Positions 6,959-16,911 of a stretch of DNA of 64,000 bases are shown here, one piece after another. This DNA comes from Nitrospirillum amazonense (lineage in GTDB: Bacteria > Pseudomonadota > Alphaproteobacteria > Azospirillales > Azospirillaceae). Location: positions 372,001-436,000 of the forward strand of contig NZ_VITV01000001.1 in assembly GCF_007828035.1 (NCBI RefSeq). The letters are read 5' to 3'. The translations under genes and the position numbers were made by a program. The first letter of the stretch is position 1. The number at the start of each line of letters is the position of its first letter. The notes under the pieces are model-generated. The model was not told the origin of the DNA, did not search any database, and saw only the letters and a program-made list of their open reading frames with translations.

Positions 6959-9367
6959 TCAGTAGGTGACCGTCATCTTGGCGGAGATGAAGCGCGGCGG
7001 CGCCGGCTGATAGCTGGGCAGGTTGGCCGCGACGCCGTTGTAGGGCTGGGCGTTGTTGCCGAAATTGATGCCGCCCAGGTAGCGCTTGTCGAACAGGTTG
7101 GTGACCGACAGCACCAGCTTGGTCGCGAACCGTCCGGTCAGCGCTTCCGGCAGGGTGTACCCGGCCGCGACGTCGAAGGTGTAGAAGGACGGCACCTCTT
7201 CATCATTGGTCAGGGTGCTGAAGCGATGGGCCGTGTACTTGCCCTGGATCTGGGCGAAGTAGCTGTCCCGCTCATACCGCAGCAGACCAGAAACCAGCCA
7301 TTCCGGCGTGTCCGTCAGCTGCTTGCCCGCCGTGGGCAGGGGCACCGTCGAGCCGTTGGCCAGACCGACGTACAGATCGTTCTTCAGGTGGCTCTGGGTA
7401 TAAGCGGTGGACATATAGGCGGAGAAGCCGTCAATGGGCTTGGTGCCGACCTCGGCCTCCAGACCCTTGATGATGACGCCGCCGATGTTCTTCGACACCG
7501 TGGTGTTGGCGGTGACATCGAACAGAGACTGCTGCCGGTTGGTGTAATTGGTGTTGAAGACGGTGACGGAGCTAATGAACCATTCACCGGCGTAGCGGTA
7601 GCCCGCCTCCAGATCCACGGTGGTTTCCGGCTGGATGGTGGAGAGGTTCACGCCCGGCGTGTACAGGGCGGAATTGTCGGTGGCGCGGAAGGTCTGCGTG
7701 GCCGACGCGAAGATCTGGTTGCTGTCGTCGATGTGGTAGACCGCACCGGCGCTGGGCACGAATTTGCCCTGGTCCAGTTCCGGATGGGTCGGCGCGATGG
7801 CGTTGGCGTTCGCGGTGCGCAGGCTGAGCGGCAGATAGTTGATGCCGCTGCGGTTGATTTGCGAATGCTGCAAACCGACGCTGAGCGCCAGCTTGTCATC
7901 GAACAGGTTCAGGGTGTCGACCACGAAGGGGCGCACCACTTCCGTCGTCGTCTTCTGGTCCTGGGTACGGACGACGCTGCCGTCGGCGCGGAACACATGC
8001 TCGTTGTAGAGGTCGGGCCACAGGCTGACGGGATTGCCGTTGGCGTCGACCGACAGCAGCGGCTTCCATTCGCGCAGCTTGCCAGTTTCGTACTGGAAGC
8101 CCACCACCAGCTCATTGTGGCCATAGGTCCACTTGCCACGGGTGACGAAACCCGGGCGCATCTGCTGCTGGGCGAAGAGGTTGTAGAACAGCTTGTTGTC
8201 CAGCGTGTCGTGGTCGCCGTTCAGGTCGATGCCCTTGAACGCCTGGCCCGGAACGCCGAACTGCGCCGCGTTGGTTTCGGAGAAATAGCCGGCGGTGCCG
8301 CCGCCGCCGAAGCCGTACCAGAGGTAGGGCTGGACATCGAGGCGCAGGTTGTCGGTCAGGGCGAAGTTGCCCTTCACCGACACCACCAGGTTTTCGAACG
8401 GGTTGGTCGCCAGCTTGTAGTAGTTGGAGCGCTGGGTCAGCAGCGGGCCGTTGTTGTCGTTCTGCACCGTGCCGGTCGCCGCCGGGGCGGTGGGGGCGAA
8501 GAGGGTGGCGAAGTTGAAGTCATAGCCGTACTGGGCGATCTGTGCCTTGGTCAGCGCCTGATAGGAATAGGTTTCGGCCGTGTTGTAGAAGGCGCTGAGC
8601 GCGATGCGGCTGCTGTCGCCGATGTCGTGCGCGATGGAGGCGTCGACATGCTGGCGTTTGGTCGTGCCCTCGCCGCGCCAGACGTCCACCTCGGCATTGG
8701 AGTAGGAGATGAAGGCCTTGGTGCGGAAGCCCAGGTCGCCCGTATCCACGCGCACAAACTCGCGGCGCAGGTTGTTGTCGCCCAGCGCCTGCTGCAGCGT
8801 CACATGGAAATCGTCGGACGGCTTCTGGATGACCATGCCGATGTTGCCGCCCGTCTCACCCACGTTGGGCGTGTCGGCATCGCCGGCACCCTGCATGATG
8901 TAGACCTGGGACAGGTTCTCGGCGTCGATGTATTCCTGCGGGTAGACGTTAAAGGTGCCGCTGTCGTTGACCGGCACGCCGTCCAGGATGAGACCGATCT
9001 GGTTGGATTGGAAGCCGCGGACGGAGATGGCGCCACGGCCGGTGCCGGTGGCGTCACGGCCGTTGGAGTTTACGCCCGGCGCCAGGTTGATCAGCTGGAA
9101 GGGGTTGGCCGCCGCGGGCTGATCCTGGATGAACTTCTGCGTGACGGCGGAGGCGGACTTCGGCGCCTCCTGCATCGTGATCTGGCCGGTGGCGCTCACG
9201 GGGCGGCCGCCGGTGATCAGGATGGTTTCCACGTCGCCGGCCGACGAGGCCTCCTGCGCCATGGCGGCCCCGCACACCATCACGTTGAGGGCGGCACCCG
9301 CTAGCAGGATGCGGCGCAAGCGCAAACGTTCGCGGGCGGCGACGCCGCCCGGCGTGAAAGTCGTCAT
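6959..9367 (-). CDS. TonB-dependent outer-membrane receptor
   Basis: An 802-residue receptor with a signal peptide (RRILLAGAALNVMVCGAAMA, cleaved before QEASS). The plug domain is at about residues 40-200, with VTQKFIQDQPAAANPFQLIN, the TonB plug motif ISVRGFQSNQIGLILDGVPV and GGNIGMVIQKP. A 22-strand-type barrel ends in aromatic TVTY. No nearby gene reveals a substrate; the plug and barrel resemble receptors loosely annotated as siderophore or cobalamin type. The start was moved to ATG 9367, just before the signal peptide. A 30-bp palindrome lies 54-83 bp upstream and may be the operator. It stands alone, with no ExbB/TonB or ABC genes beside it. Confidence 0.88.
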   Translation of the reverse strand: MTTFTPGGVAARERLRLRRILLAGAALNVMVCGAAMAQEASSAGDVETILITGGRPVSATGQITMQEAPKSASAVTQKFIQDQPAAANPFQLINLAPGVNSNGRDATGTGRGAISVRGFQSNQIGLILDGVPVNDSGTFNVYPQEYIDAENLSQVYIMQGAGDADTPNVGETGGNIGMVIQKPSDDFHVTLQQALGDNNLRREFVRVDTGDLGFRTKAFISYSNAEVDVWRGEGTTKRQHVDASIAHDIGDSSRIALSAFYNTAETYSYQALTKAQIAQYGYDFNFATLFAPTAPAATGTVQNDNNGPLLTQRSNYYKLATNPFENLVVSVKGNFALTDNLRLDVQPYLWYGFGGGGTAGYFSETNAAQFGVPGQAFKGIDLNGDHDTLDNKLFYNLFAQQQMRPGFVTRGKWTYGHNELVVGFQYETGKLREWKPLLSVDANGNPVSLWPDLYNEHVFRADGSVVRTQDQKTTTEVVRPFVVDTLNLFDDKLALSVGLQHSQINRSGINYLPLSLRTANANAIAPTHPELDQGKFVPSAGAVYHIDDSNQIFASATQTFRATDNSALYTPGVNLSTIQPETTVDLEAGYRYAGEWFISSVTVFNTNYTNRQQSLFDVTANTTVSKNIGGVIIKGLEAEVGTKPIDGFSAYMSTAYTQSHLKNDLYVGLANGSTVPLPTAGKQLTDTPEWLVSGLLRYERDSYFAQIQGKYTAHRFSTLTNDEEVPSFYTFDVAAGYTLPEALTGRFATKLVLSVTNLFDKRYLGGINFGNNAQPYNGVAANLPSYQPAPPRFISAKMTVTY

Positions 9368-9420
9368 GAGAATCCCCCGATCTTTTCCTACCGGCGCCCT
9401 GCTTCCCAAGAGGTCGCCAA

Positions 9421-9450
9421 CCAATGTTTGTGCACCTGCACTAACATTGG
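9421..9450. promoter_or_regulatory. 30-bp near-perfect palindrome upstream of TonB receptor
   Basis: CCAATGTTTGTGCA (9421-9434), CC, then TGCACTAACATTGG (9437-9450). The arms match at 13 of 14 positions around a 2-bp centre, 54-83 bp before the receptor ATG. This is the size of a dimeric repressor operator. Confidence 0.65.
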
Positions 9451-9542
9451 GGTGTTGCAGTTTCAAGGCGTTGGGAGAAAAGGTCGGTTGCAGTATGTCC
9501 TTTGCGCTTCGCAGCGGCGAATTCGCCCAGAACTTGATCAAA

Positions 9543-9582
9543 TGGTCAGGTTTTGTGACTGTTTTCTGACCGCCTGGTCAGG
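9543..9582. repeat. TGGTCAGG direct repeats 32 bp apart, with inverted CTGACC
   Basis: TGGTCAGG occurs at 9543-9550 and 9575-9582, three helical turns apart, with CTGACC inverted at 9566-9571. The cluster lies in the 312-bp gap upstream of the TonB gene and downstream of the DUF2252 gene. It may be a second regulatory site; nothing else is seen in the gap. Confidence 0.4.
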
Positions 9583-9679
9583 CAAATTGACGCACCCCAA
9601 CCCAGCCCCACCGCACGGAAAAGGCGAATCGGGACAAAAACGCGATGGTTGCCGAATTGGAGGCGACGGGCGCCGGTCA

Positions 9680-11086
9680 TCACCCCTTTTTGCCCTTGGC
9701 CTTCCGCGGCAGATCCGCCACCTCCAGCCGGCCATCGGCCACGGCCTGTTTCAACGCCCCATGGTCAGCGGCGCTGACCTCGGCATAGCCGGCGGCAAAG
9801 TCCGCCACCGCGTCGTCGAAGGTCCCGGAATTGCCAAGGTAGCCCGCGATCAACGCCGCGTCACCGGAGCGGGCGTGGGCGCGCGCCAGCGTGGCGCCGC
9901 ACAGGGTGGCGTAGAAATCCAGCCGGTCGTCCTCCATCAGCGTGCTGGCCGACGCCAGCCGCCGGTCCTTCAACTGGCGGATATAGAAATGACGTCCGGC
10001 CTCATCCGCCGCCCACCCCAGGAAGCCGTCGCTAACCGTCTGCAATGTCCGCTGACCCACCACCACCCGCTGGCCCTGGTTGGCGTAAGGCGACGGGCCG
10101 GCATAAGGCGCCAGCACCGACGCGGTCGCTTCCTTCACCTGCAGGAACAAGGGGTGTCCGTCTGGGTCGACGAACAGGCCGATGGCGCAGAAGGTGCCGA
10201 CGGAGCCCACGCCTACCACCTTGAAGGCCACGTCGGTCAACTGGTAACGGTCGATGAGGAAGCGGCGTTCCTCCGGCAAGGTGTCCCGGTAACGGGTGAA
10301 CAGCGCGCGGGCGCGCAGGGCTGCCTGGCCCTGGCGGTCCGTCCCTTCGTCAAAATGATAGATCAACGGTGGGGCATCACGGATGCGGGCCTGGCTTCCA
10401 TCGCCCTGGGCCAGGCGGGGAAAGTCGTCGCCGGCGGACGGGGTAGCAGCCGCCTTGGCCAACAGGTCCATCTCTTTGGCGCGCGTGGCCTCATCGTTGA
10501 TGCCCTGGACCATGGCGGCGATGTCCACCCTGCTGGACCAGGCGGTCAGCGGGTCCAGCGCCGCCAGTTCCCCCATGCGCAGGCGATAGGCGGTGACGGC
10601 GGCGCGCGCCATGTCCTTCGCCCCCCCGGGCGCATGTCCCGCGTCCTGTGCTGCCAGCACCAGCGAAGCGGCGAGCCGCTTCACATCCCATTCAAAGGGC
10701 GCCGACAGCGTCTCGTCAAAGTCATTGAGGTCGAAGACGGGCCGGCCTTCGGGGCTGGCGTAGATGCCGAAGTTCATCAGATGACAGTCGCCGGAGGCCT
10801 GGACGCGAATGCCGCTGACGGGCAACTGGGCCAGGTCGCGGGCCATGACCGCCGCCGCCCCGCGCAGGAAGGTGAAGGGGCTGGCCACCATGCGGGCCCA
10901 GCGCACGGGCAGCAGCGACTGGATGCGCGTGGCGGAGGTCGCAACCAGCAGCGCGATAGGATCGCCCCGGCCCTTCAGCGGCGGCAGGGCCGCGTTGCCG
11001 GAGCGGGGGGCGGCGTCGCGCAGGGCCTTGCCGGCCTCCTTACGCTTGTCGGCGGGCAGGGCGCGCAGGGCGGCGAGATCGGGCAT
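9680..11086 (-). CDS. DUF2252 family protein
   Basis: A 468-residue cytoplasmic protein with the DUF2252 hallmarks: FTFLRGAAAVMARDLAQLP, the kinase-like GDCHLMNFGIYASPEGRPVF segment followed by DLNDFDETLSAPFEWDVKRL, VKEATASVLAPYA, and late GQRVVVGQRTLQTVSDGFLG. The fold is related to aminoglycoside-phosphotransferase/protein-kinase-like proteins (HLMNFG and DFDE resemble catalytic and metal-binding motifs). The biological substrate is unknown. The start has CGGAGACA as Shine-Dalgarno. It is a monocistronic-looking gene. Confidence 0.85.
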   Translation of the reverse strand: MPDLAALRALPADKRKEAGKALRDAAPRSGNAALPPLKGRGDPIALLVATSATRIQSLLPVRWARMVASPFTFLRGAAAVMARDLAQLPVSGIRVQASGDCHLMNFGIYASPEGRPVFDLNDFDETLSAPFEWDVKRLAASLVLAAQDAGHAPGGAKDMARAAVTAYRLRMGELAALDPLTAWSSRVDIAAMVQGINDEATRAKEMDLLAKAAATPSAGDDFPRLAQGDGSQARIRDAPPLIYHFDEGTDRQGQAALRARALFTRYRDTLPEERRFLIDRYQLTDVAFKVVGVGSVGTFCAIGLFVDPDGHPLFLQVKEATASVLAPYAGPSPYANQGQRVVVGQRTLQTVSDGFLGWAADEAGRHFYIRQLKDRRLASASTLMEDDRLDFYATLCGATLARAHARSGDAALIAGYLGNSGTFDDAVADFAAGYAEVSAADHGALKQAVADGRLEVADLPRKAKGKKG

Positions 11087-11334
11087 GGATGTCTCCGGGC
11101 TGATGAAGGCTCGGGAAAGCGGCAGCTACCGCCGAGGAACGTCCGAAGTGTCGGAAGCGATTATGGCACCGATGTGAAGTCCCAACGCCATGGCCAGGGA
11201 CTCAACCGGCGTACGGATTTTCCACCAGGATACCGGTGCCGTTCCACGATTGTTCATGGGAAACGACGATTGGCCGCACCTTCGCCCCGGCAGGCGACGC
11301 GGACTTAAGTATCTGATTTTAAGGAGGGTTCGGA

Positions 11335-11409
<75 letters not shown>

Positions 11410-11632
11410 GCCCGTCCGGTGGGCGGGGTAATTGCCACAGGGGCGGAGGGGATGCAAGCCTTTTGAGCGAAGAAAATGAAAGAATTTTGATCGGCAGGTG
11501 CCAGGCCCTGACGGTCCACGGGGTCGAAGCCCTTGGCGTGCCGCCATTCTGCGCCTATTTTCGGGACCCCGCGATAGGGCAAAGGCCAGGGCATCCACCT
11601 CCAGCCCGGCCCCTTAGGAGTAACACCGCCCC

Positions 11633-11788
11633 ATGACCGACAAGCCGCCCGCGAAATCCGGCGCCGATAAGACCATGACCCGGGAGGAACGCCTGGCCGC
11701 CGCCCTGCGCGAAAACCTGCGCCGCCGCAAGGTGCAGTCGCGCGAGCGGGGGGACGCCACCGACGCCCCGGCGGCCGAGACCGAGTGA
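11633..11788 (+). CDS. Conserved small basic protein, 51 aa
   Basis: This is a short reading frame, MTDKPPAKSGADKTMTREER followed by LAAALRENLRRRKVQSRERG and an acidic tail. It has a clear Shine-Dalgarno (TTAGGAG) and normal codon use. Small proteins with the same core (TREERLAAALRxNLRRRK) are common in alphaproteobacteria, often near cell-wall genes such as murA, as here. The central segment is a predicted basic amphipathic helix. Function is unknown. Confidence 0.75.
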   Translation: MTDKPPAKSGADKTMTREERLAAALRENLRRRKVQSRERGDATDAPAAETE

Positions 11789-11957
11789 CCCCCCAAGATG
11801 TGGTGGGTACGGCCGCAAGCCCGCGCCCATTCCTGGTGCATACACCCACCAGCCAAGACGTCAGAGTCACCTTGAGCGGCGGACGGGGAGGGTCTAAGAA
11901 GGGAAAGCGCACCGTTAGTGCACATCCCACCGACCCCCGACCGCAGGAGCGACGCCC

Positions 11958-12512
11958 ATGGCCATCATGCCCGACACCTGGATCCGCGACATGGCGCAGA
12001 ACCGGGGCATGATCGAACCGTTCGTTGAGGCGCAGAAGCGCGAGGGCGTCATCTCCTACGGCCTGTCCTCTTACGGCTATGACGCACGGGTGGCGGACGA
12101 GTTCAAGATTTTCACCAACGTCGACAGCGCCATCGTCGATCCCAAGCGGTTCGACGACGCCAGCTTCGTGGACCGCAAGACCGACGTCTGCGTCATCCCG
12201 CCCAACAGCTTCGCGCTCGCGCGCACGGTGGAATATTTCCGGGTGCCCCGCGACGTGCTGGTGATCTGCCTGGGCAAGAGCACCTACGCCCGCTGCGGCC
12301 TGATCGTGAACGTCACGCCGCTGGAGCCGGAGTGGGAGGGCCACGTGACGCTGGAGATCAGCAACACCACGCCGCTGCCCGCCAAGGTCTACGCCAATGA
12401 GGGCCTGTGCCAGTTCCTGTTCCTGAAGGGCGACACCATCTGCGAGACGTCCTATGCCGACCGCTCGGGCAAATACATGGGCCAGCGCGGCGTGACCCTG
12501 CCGCGCCTGTGA
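11958..12512 (+). CDS. dcd: dCTP deaminase
   Basis: A 184-residue enzyme that deaminates dCTP to dUTP, feeding dTMP synthesis. Family signatures are present: [20 protein letters not shown] (29-48), [20 protein letters not shown] (104-123, with Ser108 and Arg112 of the active site) and [12 protein letters not shown] (125-136) with catalytic Glu133. The C-terminus [15 protein letters not shown] is the typical nucleotide lid. Length equals that of E. coli-type Dcd. An in-frame alternative start at the fourth codon (MPDTW) is possible. murA lies 143 bp downstream and may be co-transcribed. Confidence 0.96.
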   Translation: MAIMPDTWIRDMAQNRGMIEPFVEAQKREGVISYGLSSYGYDARVADEFKIFTNVDSAIVDPKRFDDASFVDRKTDVCVIPPNSFALARTVEYFRVPRDVLVICLGKSTYARCGLIVNVTPLEPEWEGHVTLEISNTTPLPAKVYANEGLCQFLFLKGDTICETSYADRSGKYMGQRGVTLPRL

Positions 12513-12655
12513 GCCGCGACCCACATTGATTTTCCAGGCGGCGGACCGCCGCCGCCCCAATTCCGCCATACCCCTCCGCCATCACCCTTTCAGCCGGCGC
12601 CGCCCCCAAGATGGGGGCTCAAGACCGGCACGTTCGAACCGATCGGCCCTTTCCC

Positions 12656-13939
<1,284 letters not shown>

Positions 13940-13979
13940 GCCGGCCGGGAATCCGTGGGGGCGGTGGCGGGCCACCCCT

Positions 13980-14000
13980 CGGATGAACTATTCTCATCCG
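13980..14000. promoter_or_regulatory. LysR-type dyad upstream of regulator
   Basis: CGGATGA (13980-13986) and TCATCCG (13994-14000) form a 7-bp inverted repeat with a 7-bp spacer, 21 bp before the LysR gene. It contains a T-N11-A core, as expected of an autoregulatory LysR site. Confidence 0.5.
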
Positions 14001-14020
14001 AAAATGGATGAGCCGCCGCC

Positions 14021-14926
14021 ATGCCCTACCACCTGCCGCCGCTAAGCACCCTGCGCCCTTTCGAGGCCGCGGGGCGCCATCTCAGCTTCAAGCAGGCGGC
14101 GGAAGAATTGAACCTCACCCCCAGCGCCATCAGCCATGCTGTGCAAGCGTTGGAGGATTGGCTGGGCACGCCGCTGTTCACGCGGGGGCACCGCAGCCTG
14201 GCCTTGACGCCGGCGGGTGTGGCCTATCTGCCCGAGGTGCGTGGCATGCTGGAACGGCTGGCCGTGGCCACATCCGCCCTGCCCGGCCGCGCGCCCAGCG
14301 GCCGGCTGGCGGTCAGCGTGGCGCCCACCTTCGGCCTGCGTTGGCTGGTGCCACGCCTGCCCCGCTTCCGCGACCAGCACCCGGACATCACCCTGACCCT
14401 GGACACGAGCCAGCGCGCAGCGGACCTGCCGCGGGACGGCGTAGACGTGGCCATTCGCATGCGCCAGGACGACTGGCGACCCGACGAGGGGACCGACCTG
14501 CACGCCGTCTGCCTGGTGCGGGAGGCGTTGATGCCCGTCTGCGCCCCCGCCCTGGCGGCGCGCGTGACCACCCCGGCCGACCTGGAGTCCCTGCCCGTGC
14601 TGCACGTCGACAGCGTGACGGAGGAGTGGGCCACGTGGGCGGTGCTGACAGGGGTGGATATCAGCGCCCTGACCGGAGGCGCCCGGTTCGACACCGTGCA
14701 CATGGCGCTGGAGGCGGCGGCCAGTGGCCTAGGCGTGGCCATGGGCCGCCTGCCCCTGGTGGACACCGACTTGGCCACCGGCCGCCTGGTGGCCGTGCTG
14801 GGCCCGCCCAGGCCCATCCGCACCGGCTACTGGCTGATCACCAGCCGGGCCGGCCGCAACCGGCCGGAGGTAGCGGCCTTCCGCGCCTGGATCAAGGCGG
14901 AGCTGGCCGCGCCCCCGATCGTGTAG
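14021..14926 (+). CDS. LysR-family transcriptional regulator (GcvA-like)
   Basis: A 301-residue regulator. The N-terminal winged HTH covers residues 4-64 (LPPLSTLRPFEAAGRHLSFK, then ELNLTPSAISHAVQALEDWL and PLFTRGHRSLALTPAG). The periplasmic-binding-protein-like effector domain follows from about residue 90 (GRLAVSVAPTFGLRWLVPRL, DVAIRMRQDDW). This wording is typical of the GcvA/AmpR subgroup. No divergent target is adjacent; murA upstream is transcribed the same way, and a dyad before the gene suggests autoregulation. The effector is unknown. Confidence 0.9.
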   Translation: MPYHLPPLSTLRPFEAAGRHLSFKQAAEELNLTPSAISHAVQALEDWLGTPLFTRGHRSLALTPAGVAYLPEVRGMLERLAVATSALPGRAPSGRLAVSVAPTFGLRWLVPRLPRFRDQHPDITLTLDTSQRAADLPRDGVDVAIRMRQDDWRPDEGTDLHAVCLVREALMPVCAPALAARVTTPADLESLPVLHVDSVTEEWATWAVLTGVDISALTGGARFDTVHMALEAAASGLGVAMGRLPLVDTDLATGRLVAVLGPPRPIRTGYWLITSRAGRNRPEVAAFRAWIKAELAAPPIV

Positions 14927-14933
14927 TCATACC

Positions 14934-15082
14934 AGCGGCACGAGATGGCGACTCGTGCCGCTGTAGGCCCCGACCGGGGCCACCGGAGCGAGCACCGCAG
15001 GGCGCAGCGAGGACAAGCCTAGGCGGACGGATGTCCGCCGCCCGGCGCGTGAGGGAGCATTTGAACGGTAATGTTCAAATGC
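14934..15082. repeat. Cluster of four perfect hairpins between convergent genes
   Basis: Four perfect inverted repeats sit in 149 bp: AGCGGCACGAG/CTCGTGCCGCT (14934-14962), GGCCCC/GGGGCC (14966-14981), GGCGGAC/GTCCGCC (15022-15039) and GCATTTGAAC/GTTCAAATGC (15057-15082). The first and last may terminate the LysR and crotonase genes. The density and the intervening conserved-looking segment suggest an interspersed repeat element. Confidence 0.6.
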
Positions 15083-15090
15083 CGTGCGTA

Positions 15091-15888
15091 TCAGGTGCCG
15101 GTGTAAACGGCGGGACGGCGGGAGATCCAGGCATCCAGCCCTTCCTCCAGGTCGTGGCCGGGAACCAGGGCGGCGAAGGCGGCACTTTCGGCCGCCAGGC
15201 CCTCCGCGATGGGCATATTCACCCCGCGTGTCACGGCGGCCAGGATGGCGGCAACCGCGCCGGGCGCATGACGGATGATGCGGTGGGCGAGGTCCCGGGC
15301 GGCGGGCATGAGTTGATCATGCGGCACCACCCGGTTGACCAGCCCCAAGTCCAGCGCCCGTTCAGCGGTGAAGCTATCGCCGGTCAACAGCAGGTCCAGC
15401 GCCCGCTTGCGCCCCGCCAGACGCGGCAGTCGCTGGGTCCCGCCGAAGGTGGGCGGCATCGCCAGTTTGATCTCAGGCTTGGCGAACAGGGCGCGGTCGC
15501 TGGCCACCGCAAGGGGCGCCGCCTCCGTGATCTCGCATCCGCCGCCATAGGCCAGGCCGTTGACGGCGACGATGATGGGCTTGGAGTAGGCCTCTATACG
15601 GCTGGTCAGGGCCTGGCCCCGGCGCACGAAGTCACGAACCGCCACCGCCGCGCCCAGGCGCACGCTGCCGGCGAACTCCGGAATGTCCCCGCCGGCGGAG
15701 AAGGCGCGGTCGCCGGCACCCGTCAGGATGACGGCGCGGACCGCGTCGTCGCCCTCCATCTCCTCCAACGCCTTCAGCAGGGCGTCGACCAGGGCGTAGC
15801 TGAGGGCGTTCAGCTTTTCCGGACGATTCAGGGTCAGGGTGGCGATGCCGTCGTCATCGACGGCGCGCAAGAGGACGGGGGTAGTCAT
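15091..15888 (-). CDS. Enoyl-CoA hydratase/isomerase (crotonase) family protein
   Basis: A 265-residue crotonase-fold enzyme. It has the N-terminal IATLTLNRPEKLNALSYALV, the oxyanion-hole segments AFSAGGDIPEFAG and VAVNGLAYGGGCEITEAAPL, and the second catalytic glutamate in ALFAKPEIKLAMPPTFGGTQ. Both acidic residues of true hydratases appear to be present. Family enzymes hydrate or isomerise acyl-CoA thioesters in fatty-acid or amino-acid catabolism. No beta-oxidation partners are adjacent, so the substrate is open. Confidence 0.88.
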   Translation of the reverse strand: MTTPVLLRAVDDDGIATLTLNRPEKLNALSYALVDALLKALEEMEGDDAVRAVILTGAGDRAFSAGGDIPEFAGSVRLGAAVAVRDFVRRGQALTSRIEAYSKPIIVAVNGLAYGGGCEITEAAPLAVASDRALFAKPEIKLAMPPTFGGTQRLPRLAGRKRALDLLLTGDSFTAERALDLGLVNRVVPHDQLMPAARDLAHRIIRHAPGAVAAILAAVTRGVNMPIAEGLAAESAAFAALVPGHDLEEGLDAWISRRPAVYTGT

Positions 15889-15994
15889 TGGGACACCTTT
15901 GCGAGGGAAGAGGCGCCCACTGTTCCCGTTTCCTTATAACCCGGACAAACGCGCCTTTCGCACCTTCACATGAGCTAAATTCACCTGAGTGAAA

Positions 15995-16861
15995 TCAGGG
16001 CACCGGACCTGCGGGTTGGACGGCCGCGCCCAGATATCGTTCCAGGATTTGGTCGAACACTCCTTCGGCACGCAACTCGTCCGCCGCCCGTCGCAAATCC
16101 TGCGCCGCCTTGGTGGCGGCCGCGTCGCGGGAGCAGCTGAGCCATCCCTCCATGGCGCCCACCCGCCACTTACTGCCCAGCTCATCGGCCAGTCCCAGGC
16201 GGCTGATCAGCGCGTCCAGCATGACCTCCGCCCCCACCACGCCATTGACTCGACCGGCGCGCAGCATGCGCAGGGCACTCTCCAGCGAGGGGGCCGGCAC
16301 CAGGGGAACGCCCAGCCGGTCCATGAGCCGGGCGACGCTGCCGCCGGTGGTGCGGGTACTGGCCACGGGGCCCAGGGCCAGCACGTCCTCCTGGCTGACC
16401 AGTCGTGTGCCGGTGCGGGCCACCACCGCCAACGGCATCTGCAGCACCGGCGCCAGGGGGACGAAGGCGATGGCGGACATCCCCTCGCGGCCCGCGCCCG
16501 GGGCTCCCCGTAATTGAGTGCCTGTCAGCCGGCTGTCGGGCGGATGATTGTCGGACAGGGCGAACACCACCGTGCCCGCCCGCATCAGCTCGTCATACAG
16601 GCGCAGCTGTGGCATTACCTCCAGGTGGCCGGGTTGGCCGGCGCGGCGCAAGATCGCCCTGGCCATGTCGGGCATGGGGCCGGTGGCGCCATCCCCCTCC
16701 CCTTCCGTCCACAGGGGCAGGGCGGACAGCAGGAAGCGCACCGGTCCCGCCTCTGCGCCCGTATCCTCGGGCATGGCCCGCGAGGCGGAGACTCGCCCGG
16801 CCAGGGCCAGCGCAGCGCCGCCCGACATGGCCCGAATAAACATGCGCCTGTCCAGGCCCAT
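15995..16861 (-). CDS. Exported extracellular-solute-binding-like protein (SBP family 3 type)
   Basis: A 288-residue protein with a Tat-like signal (MGLDRRMFIRAMSGGAALAL, cleaved after SRA). The mature part resembles a periplasmic solute-binding domain: PMPDMARAILRRAG, YDELMRAGTVVFALS, and the hinge-type SVARLMDRLGVPLVPAPSLE and LRMLRAGRVNGVVGAEVMLD. No permease or ATPase gene is nearby. It lies 50 bp downstream of the diguanylate cyclase gene on the same strand, so it may be a co-transcribed sensory accessory rather than a transporter part. ATG 16861 has GGGAGG upstream. Confidence 0.75.
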   Translation of the reverse strand: MGLDRRMFIRAMSGGAALALAGRVSASRAMPEDTGAEAGPVRFLLSALPLWTEGEGDGATGPMPDMARAILRRAGQPGHLEVMPQLRLYDELMRAGTVVFALSDNHPPDSRLTGTQLRGAPGAGREGMSAIAFVPLAPVLQMPLAVVARTGTRLVSQEDVLALGPVASTRTTGGSVARLMDRLGVPLVPAPSLESALRMLRAGRVNGVVGAEVMLDALISRLGLADELGSKWRVGAMEGWLSCSRDAAATKAAQDLRRAADELRAEGVFDQILERYLGAAVQPAGPVP

Positions 16862-16911
16862 GGCGTGCCTCCCGGCTTTTCCCCCCCCCGTCCTCACGCA
16901 CGGGGGGGCGG

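Noticed and set aside
6947-9304. Long plus-strand open frame (785 codons) antisense to the TonB receptor
   Set aside because: Gly/Gln/His/Arg-rich composition typical of the complement of GC-rich coding DNA; the minus strand encodes an unambiguous receptor with a signal peptide.
9428-11308. 626-codon plus-strand frame over the DUF2252 gene
   Set aside because: Same shadow composition, no Shine-Dalgarno, no recognisable domain; it also runs toward the tRNA.
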